A stretch of DNA of 64,000 bases from NCBI GenBank assembly GCA_030748415.1, contig JASMMA010000002.1, positions 162,604-226,603 on the forward strand. The letters are read 5' to 3'. This document shows, piece after piece, positions 1 to 8,068 of the stretch (positions are counted from its first letter, which is position 1; each line of letters opens with the position of its first letter). A model generated the notes under the pieces. That model was not told where the DNA came from and did not search any database. It worked only from the letters and a program-made list of their open reading frames with translations. The DNA comes from Planctomycetota bacterium (GTDB lineage: Bacteria > Planctomycetota > UBA1135). The translations under genes and the position numbers were made by a program.

Positions 1-483
1 GAGCGGAACAATAAAAGTGTCCTTGTTCAAGAGCCGATTTTTCTGTTTTGGAACGCGGGCAAGATTTTTCACGAGGTTTCAGACTGGGCGGGTAAAGCAT
101 TTGAAAACAAGTACTCCGGCCGCGGTTTGGCCGCCGCAGATTTCGATGGCGATGGCGATGTAGATGTGGCTCTAAATGTAAACCGTGGAGCTCCCCTCAT
201 TTTGAGAAATGAAACGGAGACCAGCAATCAATCCCTTACTGTTCTCCTCGACGCGCCAGGCCACCTCGCCACCGGCGCCAAAATCGAAGTATTCAACGGC
301 GAGCGCCACCAGATTCGTTGGTGGTTGAGTGAAACCAGCTTCTTGAGCGGCCACGCCCCCGAGCAAATTTACGGCCTTGGAGCGGCAACCCAAGCGGACA
401 AAATCATTGTTCACTGGAGCGATGGCTCCCAAACTCAGCTGGAGAATATCCCAGCTGGTCGAGTAACGGTGTCCCCAAGTTAG
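1..483 (+). CDS. VCBS/FG-GAP repeat protein, CRTAC1 (ASPIC/UnbV) type, 3' end only
   Basis: The reading frame is open from the first base, so this is the C-terminal 160 residues of a larger protein whose start lies outside the window. A calcium-binding-like FG-GAP motif (DFDGDGDVDVAL) is followed by the ASPIC/UnbV-type tail, with a conserved G-A-K-I-E-V strand and a later IIVHWSDGSQTQLENI segment. Such proteins are normally exported, with beta-propeller repeats upstream and this tail last. The enzymatic role is unknown; family members are called CRTAC1-like but have no established activity in bacteria. It ends about 58 bp before the next gene on the same strand. Confidence 0.85.
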   Translation, partial: ERNNKSVLVQEPIFLFWNAGKIFHEVSDWAGKAFENKYSGRGLAAADFDGDGDVDVALNVNRGAPLILRNETETSNQSLTVLLDAPGHLATGAKIEVFNGERHQIRWWLSETSFLSGHAPEQIYGLGAATQADKIIVHWSDGSQTQLENIPAGRVTVSPS

Positions 484-541
484 ATTCTCGTCCTGGTGTT
501 TGGAGAAAGTAGAATATAGAACTACCCTCTCCCTAATCACC

Positions 542-2554
542 GTGGAAAACAAACAAAACTGGCCGCCTCAACGCGTGCAACTCAATTCCGAGAAGCGCGT
601 GCTCTTCCTCACAAAGGATTTGGACTTGATTCGCAAACAGTTGCATGAAGGTTTGAATCTTCGCATGGAGGATTTGTCGATTGATGATTTGCTCGACGAC
701 ATCAATACAGATGTCATGACTCCAGCCTGGGTTTGCTTTGACCATCTTCCGGAAGAGATTGCCAAGAATGCATACGCTGGTTTGGTTGATGCAAACGGAG
801 AACGAGTGATTGGTTCGCGCGAACTGATGGACGGTGGCTTTGAGGCCATTGTCTCCGGCTTAAGAAAGGGAACAGGTTCCAGCCGTGAAACAGCTGCACA
901 ATGTGAGCGGTGGTCGGGTATTCGATATGTGTTCGCCGCATCCTTTGCTCCGATTCACGAGCGCAACAACTTAAACTTGGGGCAGCTCATGGGTGACCAT
1001 GAAATGTTGCAGCGCCTGCAACGCGGGGAAGAACTTGATTTGCAGGAGTTCACCCAAAAGTACGACGCCGTCACTCAATTGATTATTGAGAGTGGGGGCC
1101 TATTCAACTTTTCAAGAAAGGTTCAGGAAGGAAAGATTGACTTGCCGTCGAACGAGACAGGCAAGCAGCCCATGACGATGGCCGAAAAAATGGTTGCCGC
1201 GCGCATGTTGAACCCCGGAGCCGACGGCGCCTTCGTTTCAGCCAACGACGCTGTCCTCGCCAAGGTTGATGCGGGTTTTAGCCACGAATTCACAACTGCT
1301 CAGGTCCACACTTTTCTTCAAGAAGAGTATGGCGAAGATTACAGGGTCGAAAATGCGAGCAAGTTGGCGGTCTTTGAGGACCACCTTCTTTACGCAGATG
1401 GAGTTGCCCGATTCGCACCCTTTGTGGAAAAAATTCAAACCATGCGGGATTTGCAGCGCGAATTTCAAATGCATACCAGCGTTCGTGATTACCAAGCCCG
1501 CGATGGCATAAGCCCTGGTATCTGTCACCAAATCGCACGGGAAGAGTTCATCGAGCCTGGCGACTTTGTTCAGGCCACGGATTCGCATACATGTATGGGC
1601 GGAGCATCCAATGCGCTTGCATATGGAGTTGGCGCAACCGAATACGCAGCACTCGCTCAAAGCGGATTTACATTCGTTCGCGTTCCTGAGAGCATTCGCT
1701 TCGAATTAAAAGGTGAACTTTCTGAATCTTGTACCGCGAAAGATGTCATTTTGCACATCTTGAACACCTTCGCAAAACGGGAAGACACCCTAAACCGCTC
1801 TATGGAGTTTGGCGGTCCTGGTCTTGCCAACTTGTCCGTGGATGAACGCGCAACCTTGTGCAACATGGCCACGGAGTGCACTGCGCGGACCGGTATTTGT
1901 GAAGGCGACTCTGCTCTTGCGAACTGGTTGGCTGCTCGCCGCCCCGGGAAAACCGCCGAAGAAATTGCTACCACCTTTATTGCCCCCGACGAGGGCGCTG
2001 TTTACGCAGGCGGAGTGCACACAATTGAATTGGCAACGATTCAACCCATGGTTGCAGAACCTGGTGACCCCACTTACGGCAACACCATCGCCGCTCTTCC
2101 AGAAACTGGAATTCACATCGCTTACGGTGGTTCTTGTACCGCCGGAAAAGTGGACGACTTTGAGCTCTATGCCCAAGTTTGCAACGAGGCTCTCCAAGCA
2201 GGAATGAAGGTTGCTTCCGGAACTTCGTTCTTCATTCAATATGGGTCCAAAGCGGTCAAGGACCATGCCCAAGAGAAGGGGTGGATTGAGTTGTTCGAAC
2301 GAGCTGGTGTGATCCTCATTGAACCAGGTTGTGGTGCTTGTATTGGTTGCGGTCCCGGTGTGAGCGACCACTCCGACCAAGTCACGGTCTCTGCAATCAA
2401 CCGGAACTTTGCCGGTCGCTCAGGACCCGGCCAGGTTTACCTCGCGAGCCCACTCACCGTTGCGGCTTCGGCATTCACAGGAAAACTCACCGCCTATCAA
2501 AGGGGAATGTTTTCTACTGATAGCTCCCGTCCGGCAGCACCGTCGGCAAGTTAA
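542..2554 (+). CDS. Fused aconitase-family hydratase (isopropylmalate isomerase/aconitase type), swivel domain first
   Basis: Iron-sulfur hydro-lyase that should isomerise a hydroxy-acid such as isopropylmalate or citrate. The order of domains is unusual: a LeuD-like swivel domain comes first (DINTDVMTP near residue 55, GSSRETAAQ near residue 120), and the LeuC-like catalytic part follows (MTMAEKMVAARM, then DSHTCMGGASNALAYG and EPGCGACIGCGPG, which supply the three 4Fe-4S cysteines). LeuC and LeuD are usually separate proteins, and AcnA-type aconitases put the swivel last. I chose the GTG at 542 because upstream residues look non-conserved; a TTG at 500 is also in frame. The dehydrogenase at 3811 suggests a shared pathway, probably leucine synthesis, though a citrate/isocitrate role is not excluded. 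The 3' end overlaps the convergent gene by 41 bp. Confidence 0.85.
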   Translation: MENKQNWPPQRVQLNSEKRVLFLTKDLDLIRKQLHEGLNLRMEDLSIDDLLDDINTDVMTPAWVCFDHLPEEIAKNAYAGLVDANGERVIGSRELMDGGFEAIVSGLRKGTGSSRETAAQCERWSGIRYVFAASFAPIHERNNLNLGQLMGDHEMLQRLQRGEELDLQEFTQKYDAVTQLIIESGGLFNFSRKVQEGKIDLPSNETGKQPMTMAEKMVAARMLNPGADGAFVSANDAVLAKVDAGFSHEFTTAQVHTFLQEEYGEDYRVENASKLAVFEDHLLYADGVARFAPFVEKIQTMRDLQREFQMHTSVRDYQARDGISPGICHQIAREEFIEPGDFVQATDSHTCMGGASNALAYGVGATEYAALAQSGFTFVRVPESIRFELKGELSESCTAKDVILHILNTFAKREDTLNRSMEFGGPGLANLSVDERATLCNMATECTARTGICEGDSALANWLAARRPGKTAEEIATTFIAPDEGAVYAGGVHTIELATIQPMVAEPGDPTYGNTIAALPETGIHIAYGGSCTAGKVDDFELYAQVCNEALQAGMKVASGTSFFIQYGSKAVKDHAQEKGWIELFERAGVILIEPGCGACIGCGPGVSDHSDQVTVSAINRNFAGRSGPGQVYLASPLTVAASAFTGKLTAYQRGMFSTDSSRPAAPSAS

Positions 2555-3392
2555 AGCGTGGGTCGTGCATGAGGTTCCAGCCGGCAGTGTCGGTGGATTG
2601 AACGCTCGCTGGTGTGCAGCATTCCCATTCGTTGTAAATTTCGTTACAGCGCCCAGGATAATCTTGAGCTCCCAAGATTGAGGTGAGCAGCCAGTAAAAA
2701 TATTCGGTAGCTTGGCACCCATAATCGCAGGTTTGATCATCGTAGTGGTACCACGCATTAGGGGGGTAGTTGTTGGGAACATTGTTGAAGTGGCCACCGC
2801 GTGCCAGGTCCATAGCTTGGCACAACTCCGACAGATTGTTGTTTTGGGTCCCAAAGGCCGCAGGATAGGCTTCGGCCCATCCGGTATCGGAAACCAGGTG
2901 GAGCACCTCTTCTAAAGTCGCATCAAATCCGACCTGCGCGGAGCTTCCACCTGGATGGCATTCAAATGCGAAAAGTTCCTGCCATCGAAATCGGTCCATA
3001 AAGTGACCGTACTGATTTAGAATTTGATTCGCTTCCGATTCATTCTTAAACATCACCATGGCTGCGGGGTGAGCCGGGTTTGTCATTTCAGCAAGCACGC
3101 TGAGGTCATCCACTTGGCCATCTTCATCGTTGTCCAGATATTGAGCCAGAACATGCGCCATGTGGAGGAATTTATTTTTCTTGGATCCGTTTGAGCCCAC
3201 AACATGCACGCCGAAGACATTCACATACTGGTAGTTTCCGCGCCCGCCAAAAATCAGGTCAAAAGCAGCAGGGGGAGGGCCACTGGTCAAGTTGGAGGCC
3301 AAAGGGACCGCGCCCTTATTCGCATGGCTGCAAGAAGGGAATAATCCAAGGATGATTCCGGCAAGGAGAAGAAAAAGTGAAGTGGACCGCAT
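2514..3392 (-). CDS. Secreted/lipoprotein of unknown function with EEVLH motif
   Basis: I do not recognise a named family. The protein is about 292 residues. An N-terminal hydrophobic segment ending in GLFPSC suggests export, perhaps as a lipoprotein, although the lipobox is imperfect. The ATG at 3392 is preferred because it places this signal at the start. The mature part contains an acidic, calcium-loop-like stretch (DNDEDGQVDD), a sequence TLEEVLHLVSDTGW that resembles a degenerate zinc-peptidase helix, and six or more cysteines in the last 120 residues (CDYGC, ECC), suggesting disulphides. It is divergent from the carbonic anhydrase-like gene, with only 19 bp between starts, and convergent with the hydratase gene. 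Confidence 0.7.
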   Translation of the reverse strand: MRSTSLFLLLAGIILGLFPSCSHANKGAVPLASNLTSGPPPAAFDLIFGGRGNYQYVNVFGVHVVGSNGSKKNKFLHMAHVLAQYLDNDEDGQVDDLSVLAEMTNPAHPAAMVMFKNESEANQILNQYGHFMDRFRWQELFAFECHPGGSSAQVGFDATLEEVLHLVSDTGWAEAYPAAFGTQNNNLSELCQAMDLARGGHFNNVPNNYPPNAWYHYDDQTCDYGCQATEYFYWLLTSILGAQDYPGRCNEIYNEWECCTPASVQSTDTAGWNLMHDPRFNLPTVLPDGSYQ

Positions 3393-3411
3393 TTCCCTAA
3401 GATACATACAA

Positions 3412-3783
3412 ATGTTGAACTCCGACACCCCCAAGACTTTCGCAACGGCTGTGAACTGCATGGACGGCCGCGTGCAAACAACCGTGATGGTATTCGCCAA
3501 GGCCCGCTTCGGGGTAGATTTTGTGGATATGGTGACCGAAGCCGGCGCCGTTGCCAATATGAACGAGGGGGTCTTCCGGCATGTCGAAATATCGGTTCAA
3601 GCTCATTCTTCCCAAGGAATCGTGGTCGCGGCTCATTCTGAATGTGCTGGGAACCCAGTTTCCGACGAAGAGCAAAAAGAGCAGTGCCGCGCGGCAGCCG
3701 AACTTTTGAAGGGCGAGTGGCCCGACCTCGAAGTCATACCTGTTTGGGTGCCTTTGGGAGAAGACTTGGAAATCCTCTGTTAG
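3412..3783 (+). CDS. Mini beta-class carbonic anhydrase-like protein
   Basis: Predicted to interconvert CO2 and bicarbonate. Beta-carbonic anhydrases bind zinc through Cys, His and Cys and use an Asp-Arg dyad. Here CMDGR supplies Cys16, Asp18 and Arg20, and HSEC supplies His75 and Cys78. The protein is only 123 residues, far shorter than typical beta enzymes of about 200, so it is either a minimal form or a paralogue with another role. There is no signal peptide, so it should act in the cytoplasm. The ATG at 3412 was chosen over upstream in-frame codons because conservation begins right after it and it leaves room for the divergent gene. The dehydrogenase gene follows 27 bp downstream. Confidence 0.7.
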   Translation: MLNSDTPKTFATAVNCMDGRVQTTVMVFAKARFGVDFVDMVTEAGAVANMNEGVFRHVEISVQAHSSQGIVVAAHSECAGNPVSDEEQKEQCRAAAELLKGEWPDLEVIPVWVPLGEDLEILC

Positions 3784-3810
3784 AATGGTTGGCTTCTCAA
3801 CCCCCACATC

Positions 3811-4890
3811 ATGAGCAAAATACACAAAATCGCAGTCCTCGCCGGAGATGGCATTGGTCCTGAAGTCGTGCGCGAGGGCTTGCGCGTTCTCGAAGCCGCC
3901 GCCGACCGCTGGGGCTTTTCCTATGAATTGACCGAGTACCCATACGGCACGGAACATTGGCTTGCCACCGGTGGTGAAAATGGCGGTGAAATTTTCCCAG
4001 ACGAGGCTTTTGCCCAGGCCCAAACCCACGATGCACTTTTGTTGGGTGCGATTGGTGACCCTCGTGCCCCGGTTGGTTTGATTGAGCGAGGCGTGATTGG
4101 AAAGTTGCGCTGGGAAGGTGGTTTGTACATCAACCTTCGTCCGATTAAGTTGTTCGACGAGCGCTGGTGTCCTTTGAAGGACAAGTCGCCTGAGCAAGTG
4201 GATATGGTGATTGTCCGCGAGAACACCGAAGACGCTTATGTTTTCCCTGCTGAGTTTGAAGATGAAGGCGGTCCCAACGAAGTGGCTTCACAGCCCATGC
4301 GTTACACCCGCGCTGGAACTGAGCGCGTGATTCGATACGCCTTTGAACTTGCGATGACTCGTCCGCGAAAAGAGTTGACTTTGATTGACAAGGCCAACGC
4401 TGTGCGCGCCCAGGATATTTACACCCGTGTTTTTGAAGAGGTTTCCAAAGAATACCCTGAAGTGAAAACCGACCATGCGTACATTGATGCCGCATGTATG
4501 TGGATGGTGAAAAACCCTGAGTGGTTTGATGTTGCTGTGACCACAAACCTTTTCGGTGACATCATTACTGACCTAGGCGCCATGGTGCAGGGTGGAATGG
4601 GCGTTGCCGCATCTGGAAATATCAACCCTGGAAACTTTTCCTTGTTTGAGCCGATTCATGGCTCCATGCCAAAGGCGACAGGGAAAAACACTGCAAACCC
4701 CATTGCTACGGTAAACGCTGTGGCCATGATGTTAGAGCATTTAGGTGAAAAAGAGGCCGCCACCGCCGTTGAAGGCGCGGTCGCCGACCTCCTCCGCTCC
4801 GATCGCGTGAAAGGTCTCAAAGCCGGCCTCCATTCCACCTCCGAGTGGGGGGATATGGTGCTTGAACAGCTCAGCGCAGTTTCGGTTTAG
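3811..4890 (+). CDS. 3-isopropylmalate/isocitrate dehydrogenase family (beta-decarboxylating) enzyme
   Basis: NAD(P)-dependent oxidative decarboxylase of a 2-hydroxy-acid, 359 residues, the usual length of the family. The N-terminal GDGIGPEVV nucleotide-binding motif, the substrate loop RENTEDAY near residue 133, the catalytic Lys in IDKANAVRAQ near residue 192, and the Asp cluster in NLFGDIITDLGA near residue 250 are all visible. RENTED-type loops are found in isocitrate and homoisocitrate enzymes as well as in some bacterial isopropylmalate dehydrogenases, so the substrate cannot be fixed from sequence. The neighbouring fused hydratase at 542 makes isopropylmalate (leucine synthesis) the best guess. 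Its last 4 bases overlap the convergent sulfotransferase gene. Confidence 0.85.
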   Translation: MSKIHKIAVLAGDGIGPEVVREGLRVLEAAADRWGFSYELTEYPYGTEHWLATGGENGGEIFPDEAFAQAQTHDALLLGAIGDPRAPVGLIERGVIGKLRWEGGLYINLRPIKLFDERWCPLKDKSPEQVDMVIVRENTEDAYVFPAEFEDEGGPNEVASQPMRYTRAGTERVIRYAFELAMTRPRKELTLIDKANAVRAQDIYTRVFEEVSKEYPEVKTDHAYIDAACMWMVKNPEWFDVAVTTNLFGDIITDLGAMVQGGMGVAASGNINPGNFSLFEPIHGSMPKATGKNTANPIATVNAVAMMLEHLGEKEAATAVEGAVADLLRSDRVKGLKAGLHSTSEWGDMVLEQLSAVSV

Positions 4891-5519
4891 TCGAAGGAGT
4901 AGCCGAAAGCTTCGATATCCTCGGCAAATAATTCACCCACTCGCATCTGGGCTGTTTTGTCAAAGCGGTCTCTCCAATCCTTTTTGTTTGGATTGGGGTT
5001 TGCATTCGCATGAGGCAGAGCAATTTGTATTCCAATCTTCTTGCAAACGGTTGAAAAGTCTTCTTCCAGGTTTTCGAACTTCCCAACAAAATCAACACCT
5101 ATATTTCCATTGGAGTTAGCAATGAGCTTGCGTTGAACCCTTCGGCCCCGTTTGAATTCATATTCCACATATTCGGTTAATGAGAGCCCTTTGATTTCCG
5201 AATGGCGGCGGTGCTTTTGATTTCGATTCAGATGGGCGAACTCAGACGCAAACCGTTCCCATGGGTTTCGCACAAAAGCGAATTTAAACATTTCGGAAAG
5301 CACTTTTTCAGGTATCCGCTTTTCAAATAACCGAAATGGAGCGTGGGGAGGGAAGCGGAATTTGCGCCAATCCCGCGGGAGCCCCAAAAGGCGACCAAGG
5401 CGCGCGGGCGTCGAATGGGGCCTTGGGAGAGCCCACTCACCCAAAGCGCGGGTAATACTTGAGCCAGCAGCTTTTGGCACATGCACAAAAAGGAAGGAGT
5501 GGCTCTCAGATAGCAGCAT
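4887..5519 (-). CDS. Sulfotransferase family 2-like protein
   Basis: Predicted PAPS-dependent sulfotransferase of 210 residues. The 5'-phosphosulfate loop HVPKAAGSSI lies near residue 13 and the 3'-phosphate site FVRNPWERFASEF near residue 82, the two classic motifs of the carbohydrate sulfotransferase (Sulfotransfer_2) family. The acceptor is unknown; in this group it is commonly a surface polysaccharide. No signal peptide or membrane helix is evident. It is convergent with the dehydrogenase gene (4 bp overlap) and divergent from the secreted protein at 5585. Confidence 0.8.
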   Translation of the reverse strand: MLLSESHSFLFVHVPKAAGSSITRALGEWALPRPHSTPARLGRLLGLPRDWRKFRFPPHAPFRLFEKRIPEKVLSEMFKFAFVRNPWERFASEFAHLNRNQKHRRHSEIKGLSLTEYVEYEFKRGRRVQRKLIANSNGNIGVDFVGKFENLEEDFSTVCKKIGIQIALPHANANPNPNKKDWRDRFDKTAQMRVGELFAEDIEAFGYSFD

Positions 5520-5584
5520 TATTGGATTTTATCTTCCCCTGATGCTCCAAGTTTTGTGATATCCTTCCCCGAGGTCCATTTCCC

Positions 5585-6424
5585 ATGAAAACACCCCTTC
5601 TCCTTTCACTTCTTCTTTCCGCGCCGCTTGTCGCTCAAAGCCAATCCCTGACAACCACCTTTGCTTCAAACAATGGGCATAGTGGAAATATGTTCGAAGT
5701 AACGGCATCGAATACAGTGACCATTTTTTCTTTTGATGGAAACTTTAGTTCCAGCACCGCCGATGTGGAGATTTGGTATCGCCAGGGAAGCTATGTGGGT
5801 TTTGAAGGCAGTAATGTAGGTTGGACATCCGCGGGCACTGCGAACTTCGTGACGAATGGCACTGATACCCCTACTCCAATTCCAATTTCGATTGGTCTCA
5901 CAATTGGGGCTGGGGAAACTTGGTCCTTTTATATGCAAGGCATTAACGCCAGTGTGAGGTACACCAATGGGACCCTTGAAGGTGCAATTTTTGTGAGCGA
6001 CAACAACCTTTCAATTCACGAAGGAATTGGAACGGATGGTACCTTTGGTGGCTCCATCTTTTCCCCTAGAGTTTGGAATGGAACCATTCATTACGATTCC
6101 GGTTCCAGCGGCAGCCCATTCATTTCTGTGACCAATCTTGTTGCGGGACAAACTGCAACCGTGAGCCTCAGTAACGGAACTCCAAGCACCATTTACCATG
6201 TGCTTTATTCCTTTGCGGGCGGCGGACCAACTCAAACGGCGTTCGGAATTGCAGATTTAACTCCACCCGTCGCGCAGTTGGTACCACTTATTGCAGACCC
6301 AAATGGCAAAGCCTCTTTCTCAGCCACTGTTCCGCCATTCCTAATTGGCTGGCCGATTTGGTTGCAAGGGCTCGACACGGTTGGTGCAGTTTGGACAAAC
6401 AGTCTTTCCCGCACGATTGGATAG
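5585..6424 (+). CDS. Secreted beta-rich protein with planctomycete-type C-terminal domain
   Basis: The first 20 residues (MKTPLLLSLLLSAPLVAQS) form a clear signal peptide. The N-terminal half is rich in Thr, Ser and Gly and looks like a beta-sandwich (FDGNFSSSTADVEIWYRQG). The last 100 residues, starting near FISVTNLVAGQ, contain two blocks, VSLSNGTPSTIYHVLYS and GWPIWLQGLD, that resemble the C-terminus of the lectin at 22517 and the N-terminus of the VCBS protein at 61606. The function is unknown; extracellular adhesion or binding is a guess. A small lipoprotein gene follows 32 bp downstream on the same strand. Confidence 0.75.
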   Translation: MKTPLLLSLLLSAPLVAQSQSLTTTFASNNGHSGNMFEVTASNTVTIFSFDGNFSSSTADVEIWYRQGSYVGFEGSNVGWTSAGTANFVTNGTDTPTPIPISIGLTIGAGETWSFYMQGINASVRYTNGTLEGAIFVSDNNLSIHEGIGTDGTFGGSIFSPRVWNGTIHYDSGSSGSPFISVTNLVAGQTATVSLSNGTPSTIYHVLYSFAGGGPTQTAFGIADLTPPVAQLVPLIADPNGKASFSATVPPFLIGWPIWLQGLDTVGAVWTNSLSRTIG

Positions 6425-6456
6425 CCTATAATTGAAGAGCATAATCCGACTTCAAA

Positions 6457-6666
6457 ATGAAAAACCACTCCGCCGCCTTTCTTCTCCTTTTGTGCTTCAG
6501 TTGCTCATCCAACTCGGCTGAGGATCGTCAGGAGCGTTACCGCAGTGATTTAGAAGATGTGACAGCCGAGTTTGAGGAGCTTGAGAATGAATTCTTGAAA
6601 ATCAAGGAAGAATACGACCGCCTCAAGTCTGAAAAGGAAAAACTGGAGAACCTCATCCAGCGATAA
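6457..6666 (+). CDS. Small exported coiled-coil protein, probable lipoprotein
   Basis: Sixty-nine residues. An N-terminal hydrophobic stretch ends in LCFSCSSNS, where Cys16 could be lipidated, although the lipobox is not canonical. The rest is a highly charged heptad-like helix (EFEELENEFLKIKEEYDRL) predicted to form a coiled coil, recalling small Lpp-like outer-membrane lipoproteins. It is the first gene of a three-gene run with the PepSY membrane protein and the radical SAM enzyme. No function can be assigned. Confidence 0.65.
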   Translation: MKNHSAAFLLLLCFSCSSNSAEDRQERYRSDLEDVTAEFEELENEFLKIKEEYDRLKSEKEKLENLIQR

Positions 6667-6695
6667 GCTGACTTCCGAGCGACTAAACTTCGCTC

Positions 6696-7247
6696 GTGTT
6701 TCTTTTAGCAAGCTTCCGCCGTTGGCACCGCCGCCTTTCTTTGGTGGTGGGTATCCAGCTACTTTTTTGGACAGGCTCCGGTTTATTCTTCTCGATTTTT
6801 CCGATTGAAGAAATCCGAGGCAACCACTTGCTGGCCGAAGGGGGGCCCCAGTTACGCCTGCAGGCTGAGAGTTCAATGAATGAAATAGAAGCTTCGGCGG
6901 CGGCTCGCCTTGCTTTGAAATCACCAGCCCCTCTTGCAAGAGCGTTGCTAATTGAGGAGGCCCCGAATGAATATCGCGGTGGCGACCTGCCAGCATGGCG
7001 GGTAGATTTTGAAGATGGTGTGTCCATTTATTTAGACCCCATGAGCGCAAAAGTGAACGCTGTACGAACCCCAATCTGGCGTACATACGATTTTTTGTGG
7101 ATGCTCCACATTATGGATTACGACGAGCGGAGTGATTTCAATCACCCGTTATTGATTGCTGCAGCCCTTTTGGGTTTCCTTACTTCTTTGACAGGTCTCG
7201 TTTTGACCTGGTATGCATGGAAGCCTCGTCCTAAGAAAGGGGAATGA
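6696..7247 (+). CDS. PepSY-type membrane protein
   Basis: A 183-residue protein with an N-terminal transmembrane helix (LSLVVGIQLLFWTGSGLFF, residues 15-33) and a second near the C-terminus (LLIAAALLGFLTSLTGLVLTW), the topology of PepSY-associated membrane proteins. The region between lies outside the membrane and includes a PepSY-like segment (AWRVDFEDGVSIYLDPMSAKV). The helix-flanking histidines RRWHRRLS and MLHIMD are placed as in haem- or redox-linked relatives. It starts at a GTG and overlaps the radical SAM gene by 4 bp (ATGA), so the two products are probably made together. PepSY proteins are often linked with iron-reductase or cytochrome functions; the role here is unknown. Confidence 0.7.
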   Translation: MFLLASFRRWHRRLSLVVGIQLLFWTGSGLFFSIFPIEEIRGNHLLAEGGPQLRLQAESSMNEIEASAAARLALKSPAPLARALLIEEAPNEYRGGDLPAWRVDFEDGVSIYLDPMSAKVNAVRTPIWRTYDFLWMLHIMDYDERSDFNHPLLIAAALLGFLTSLTGLVLTWYAWKPRPKKGE

Positions 7248-8068
7248 TTTTGCGACAACCAGAAAAAACAATTGCAACGGTTTTCCTATTACCGGATTGC
7301 GATTTGTCTTGCCGCTTCTGTGCGAGCGACTTGGGTTTCGATTGCATGGAAGAAACTCAAGCACTTCGATTTATAGAGGAGCTCGCAAGTGCGGGATACA
7401 AATCCCTTGTACTGGGCGGTGGCGAACCTCTTTTGTGGCCAGGAGATTTGTTTCGAGTTGCGGCCCGAGCTTCCCAGTTGGGGATGATTGTGCAACTCAA
7501 CACAAACGGCGTTGCTTGGCCTGATGGACTTGAAAAACAAAACGGAATACACCGAGTTATTTTGCCTCTGGATGGAGCAACTCCGGCATCCCATGATTGG
7601 TTGCGCGCACCGCGAGGGGGGCATCGCGCATTAGTGGAAGAGCGCTTGAATCGCCTGACAGCCTCTGGGAAAGAGGTCACGGTTGGAACCGTGGTATGCA
7701 AAACAAACCAGGAAGAGCTTTCAGCGCTCTATAAGGAACTCAAAACCCGCTGCGCGAAAGGCCTTCGGTTGCACGCCTGGCACCTTTATCGTTTTCGACC
7801 GGTAGGGAGAGGAGGGGCTCGACCGAATCGTGGGCCGGAGTTTGGATTGGGAATGGAGGAATTCCGAAATATGTGCGCCCCGATTCAATCTCTGGAGCAC
7901 CCATTTCAAATTTTTCGCCGCCCAGATATGACTCGCTCTCGCGAAGTGGATTTTTTTTGGTTTCAAAAAGGAGTTTTGAAAACCGGGTTTAATTCCGCGA
8001 TTGCTTCAGAATCAGAATCTGGTGGGGGACTGAGCAACCCTGAACTGCCGGAGCTTTTGATTCCATAA
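7244..8068 (+). CDS. Radical SAM protein of unknown substrate
   Basis: The motif CDLSCRFC near residue 19 is the CxxxCxxC signature that binds the radical SAM 4Fe-4S cluster. GGGEPLLWP near residue 58 and LNTNG near residue 85 are the usual downstream SAM-binding elements. The protein is 274 residues and has no SPASM or other extra cluster domain; the conserved-looking HLYRFRPVGRGG lies near residue 175. It is translationally coupled to the PepSY membrane protein, so it may modify a redox or membrane partner, but no specific reaction can be claimed. The last 80 bp overlap the convergent methyltransferase gene, an unusually long antisense overlap. Confidence 0.8.
   Translation: MILRQPEKTIATVFLLPDCDLSCRFCASDLGFDCMEETQALRFIEELASAGYKSLVLGGGEPLLWPGDLFRVAARASQLGMIVQLNTNGVAWPDGLEKQNGIHRVILPLDGATPASHDWLRAPRGGHRALVEERLNRLTASGKEVTVGTVVCKTNQEELSALYKELKTRCAKGLRLHAWHLYRFRPVGRGGARPNRGPEFGLGMEEFRNMCAPIQSLEHPFQIFRRPDMTRSREVDFFWFQKGVLKTGFNSAIASESESGGGLSNPELPELLIP

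Noticed and set aside
1238..2380. Minus-strand reading frames inside the fused hydratase gene
   Set aside because: The plus strand encodes conserved Fe-S cluster motifs throughout; the others are shadows.
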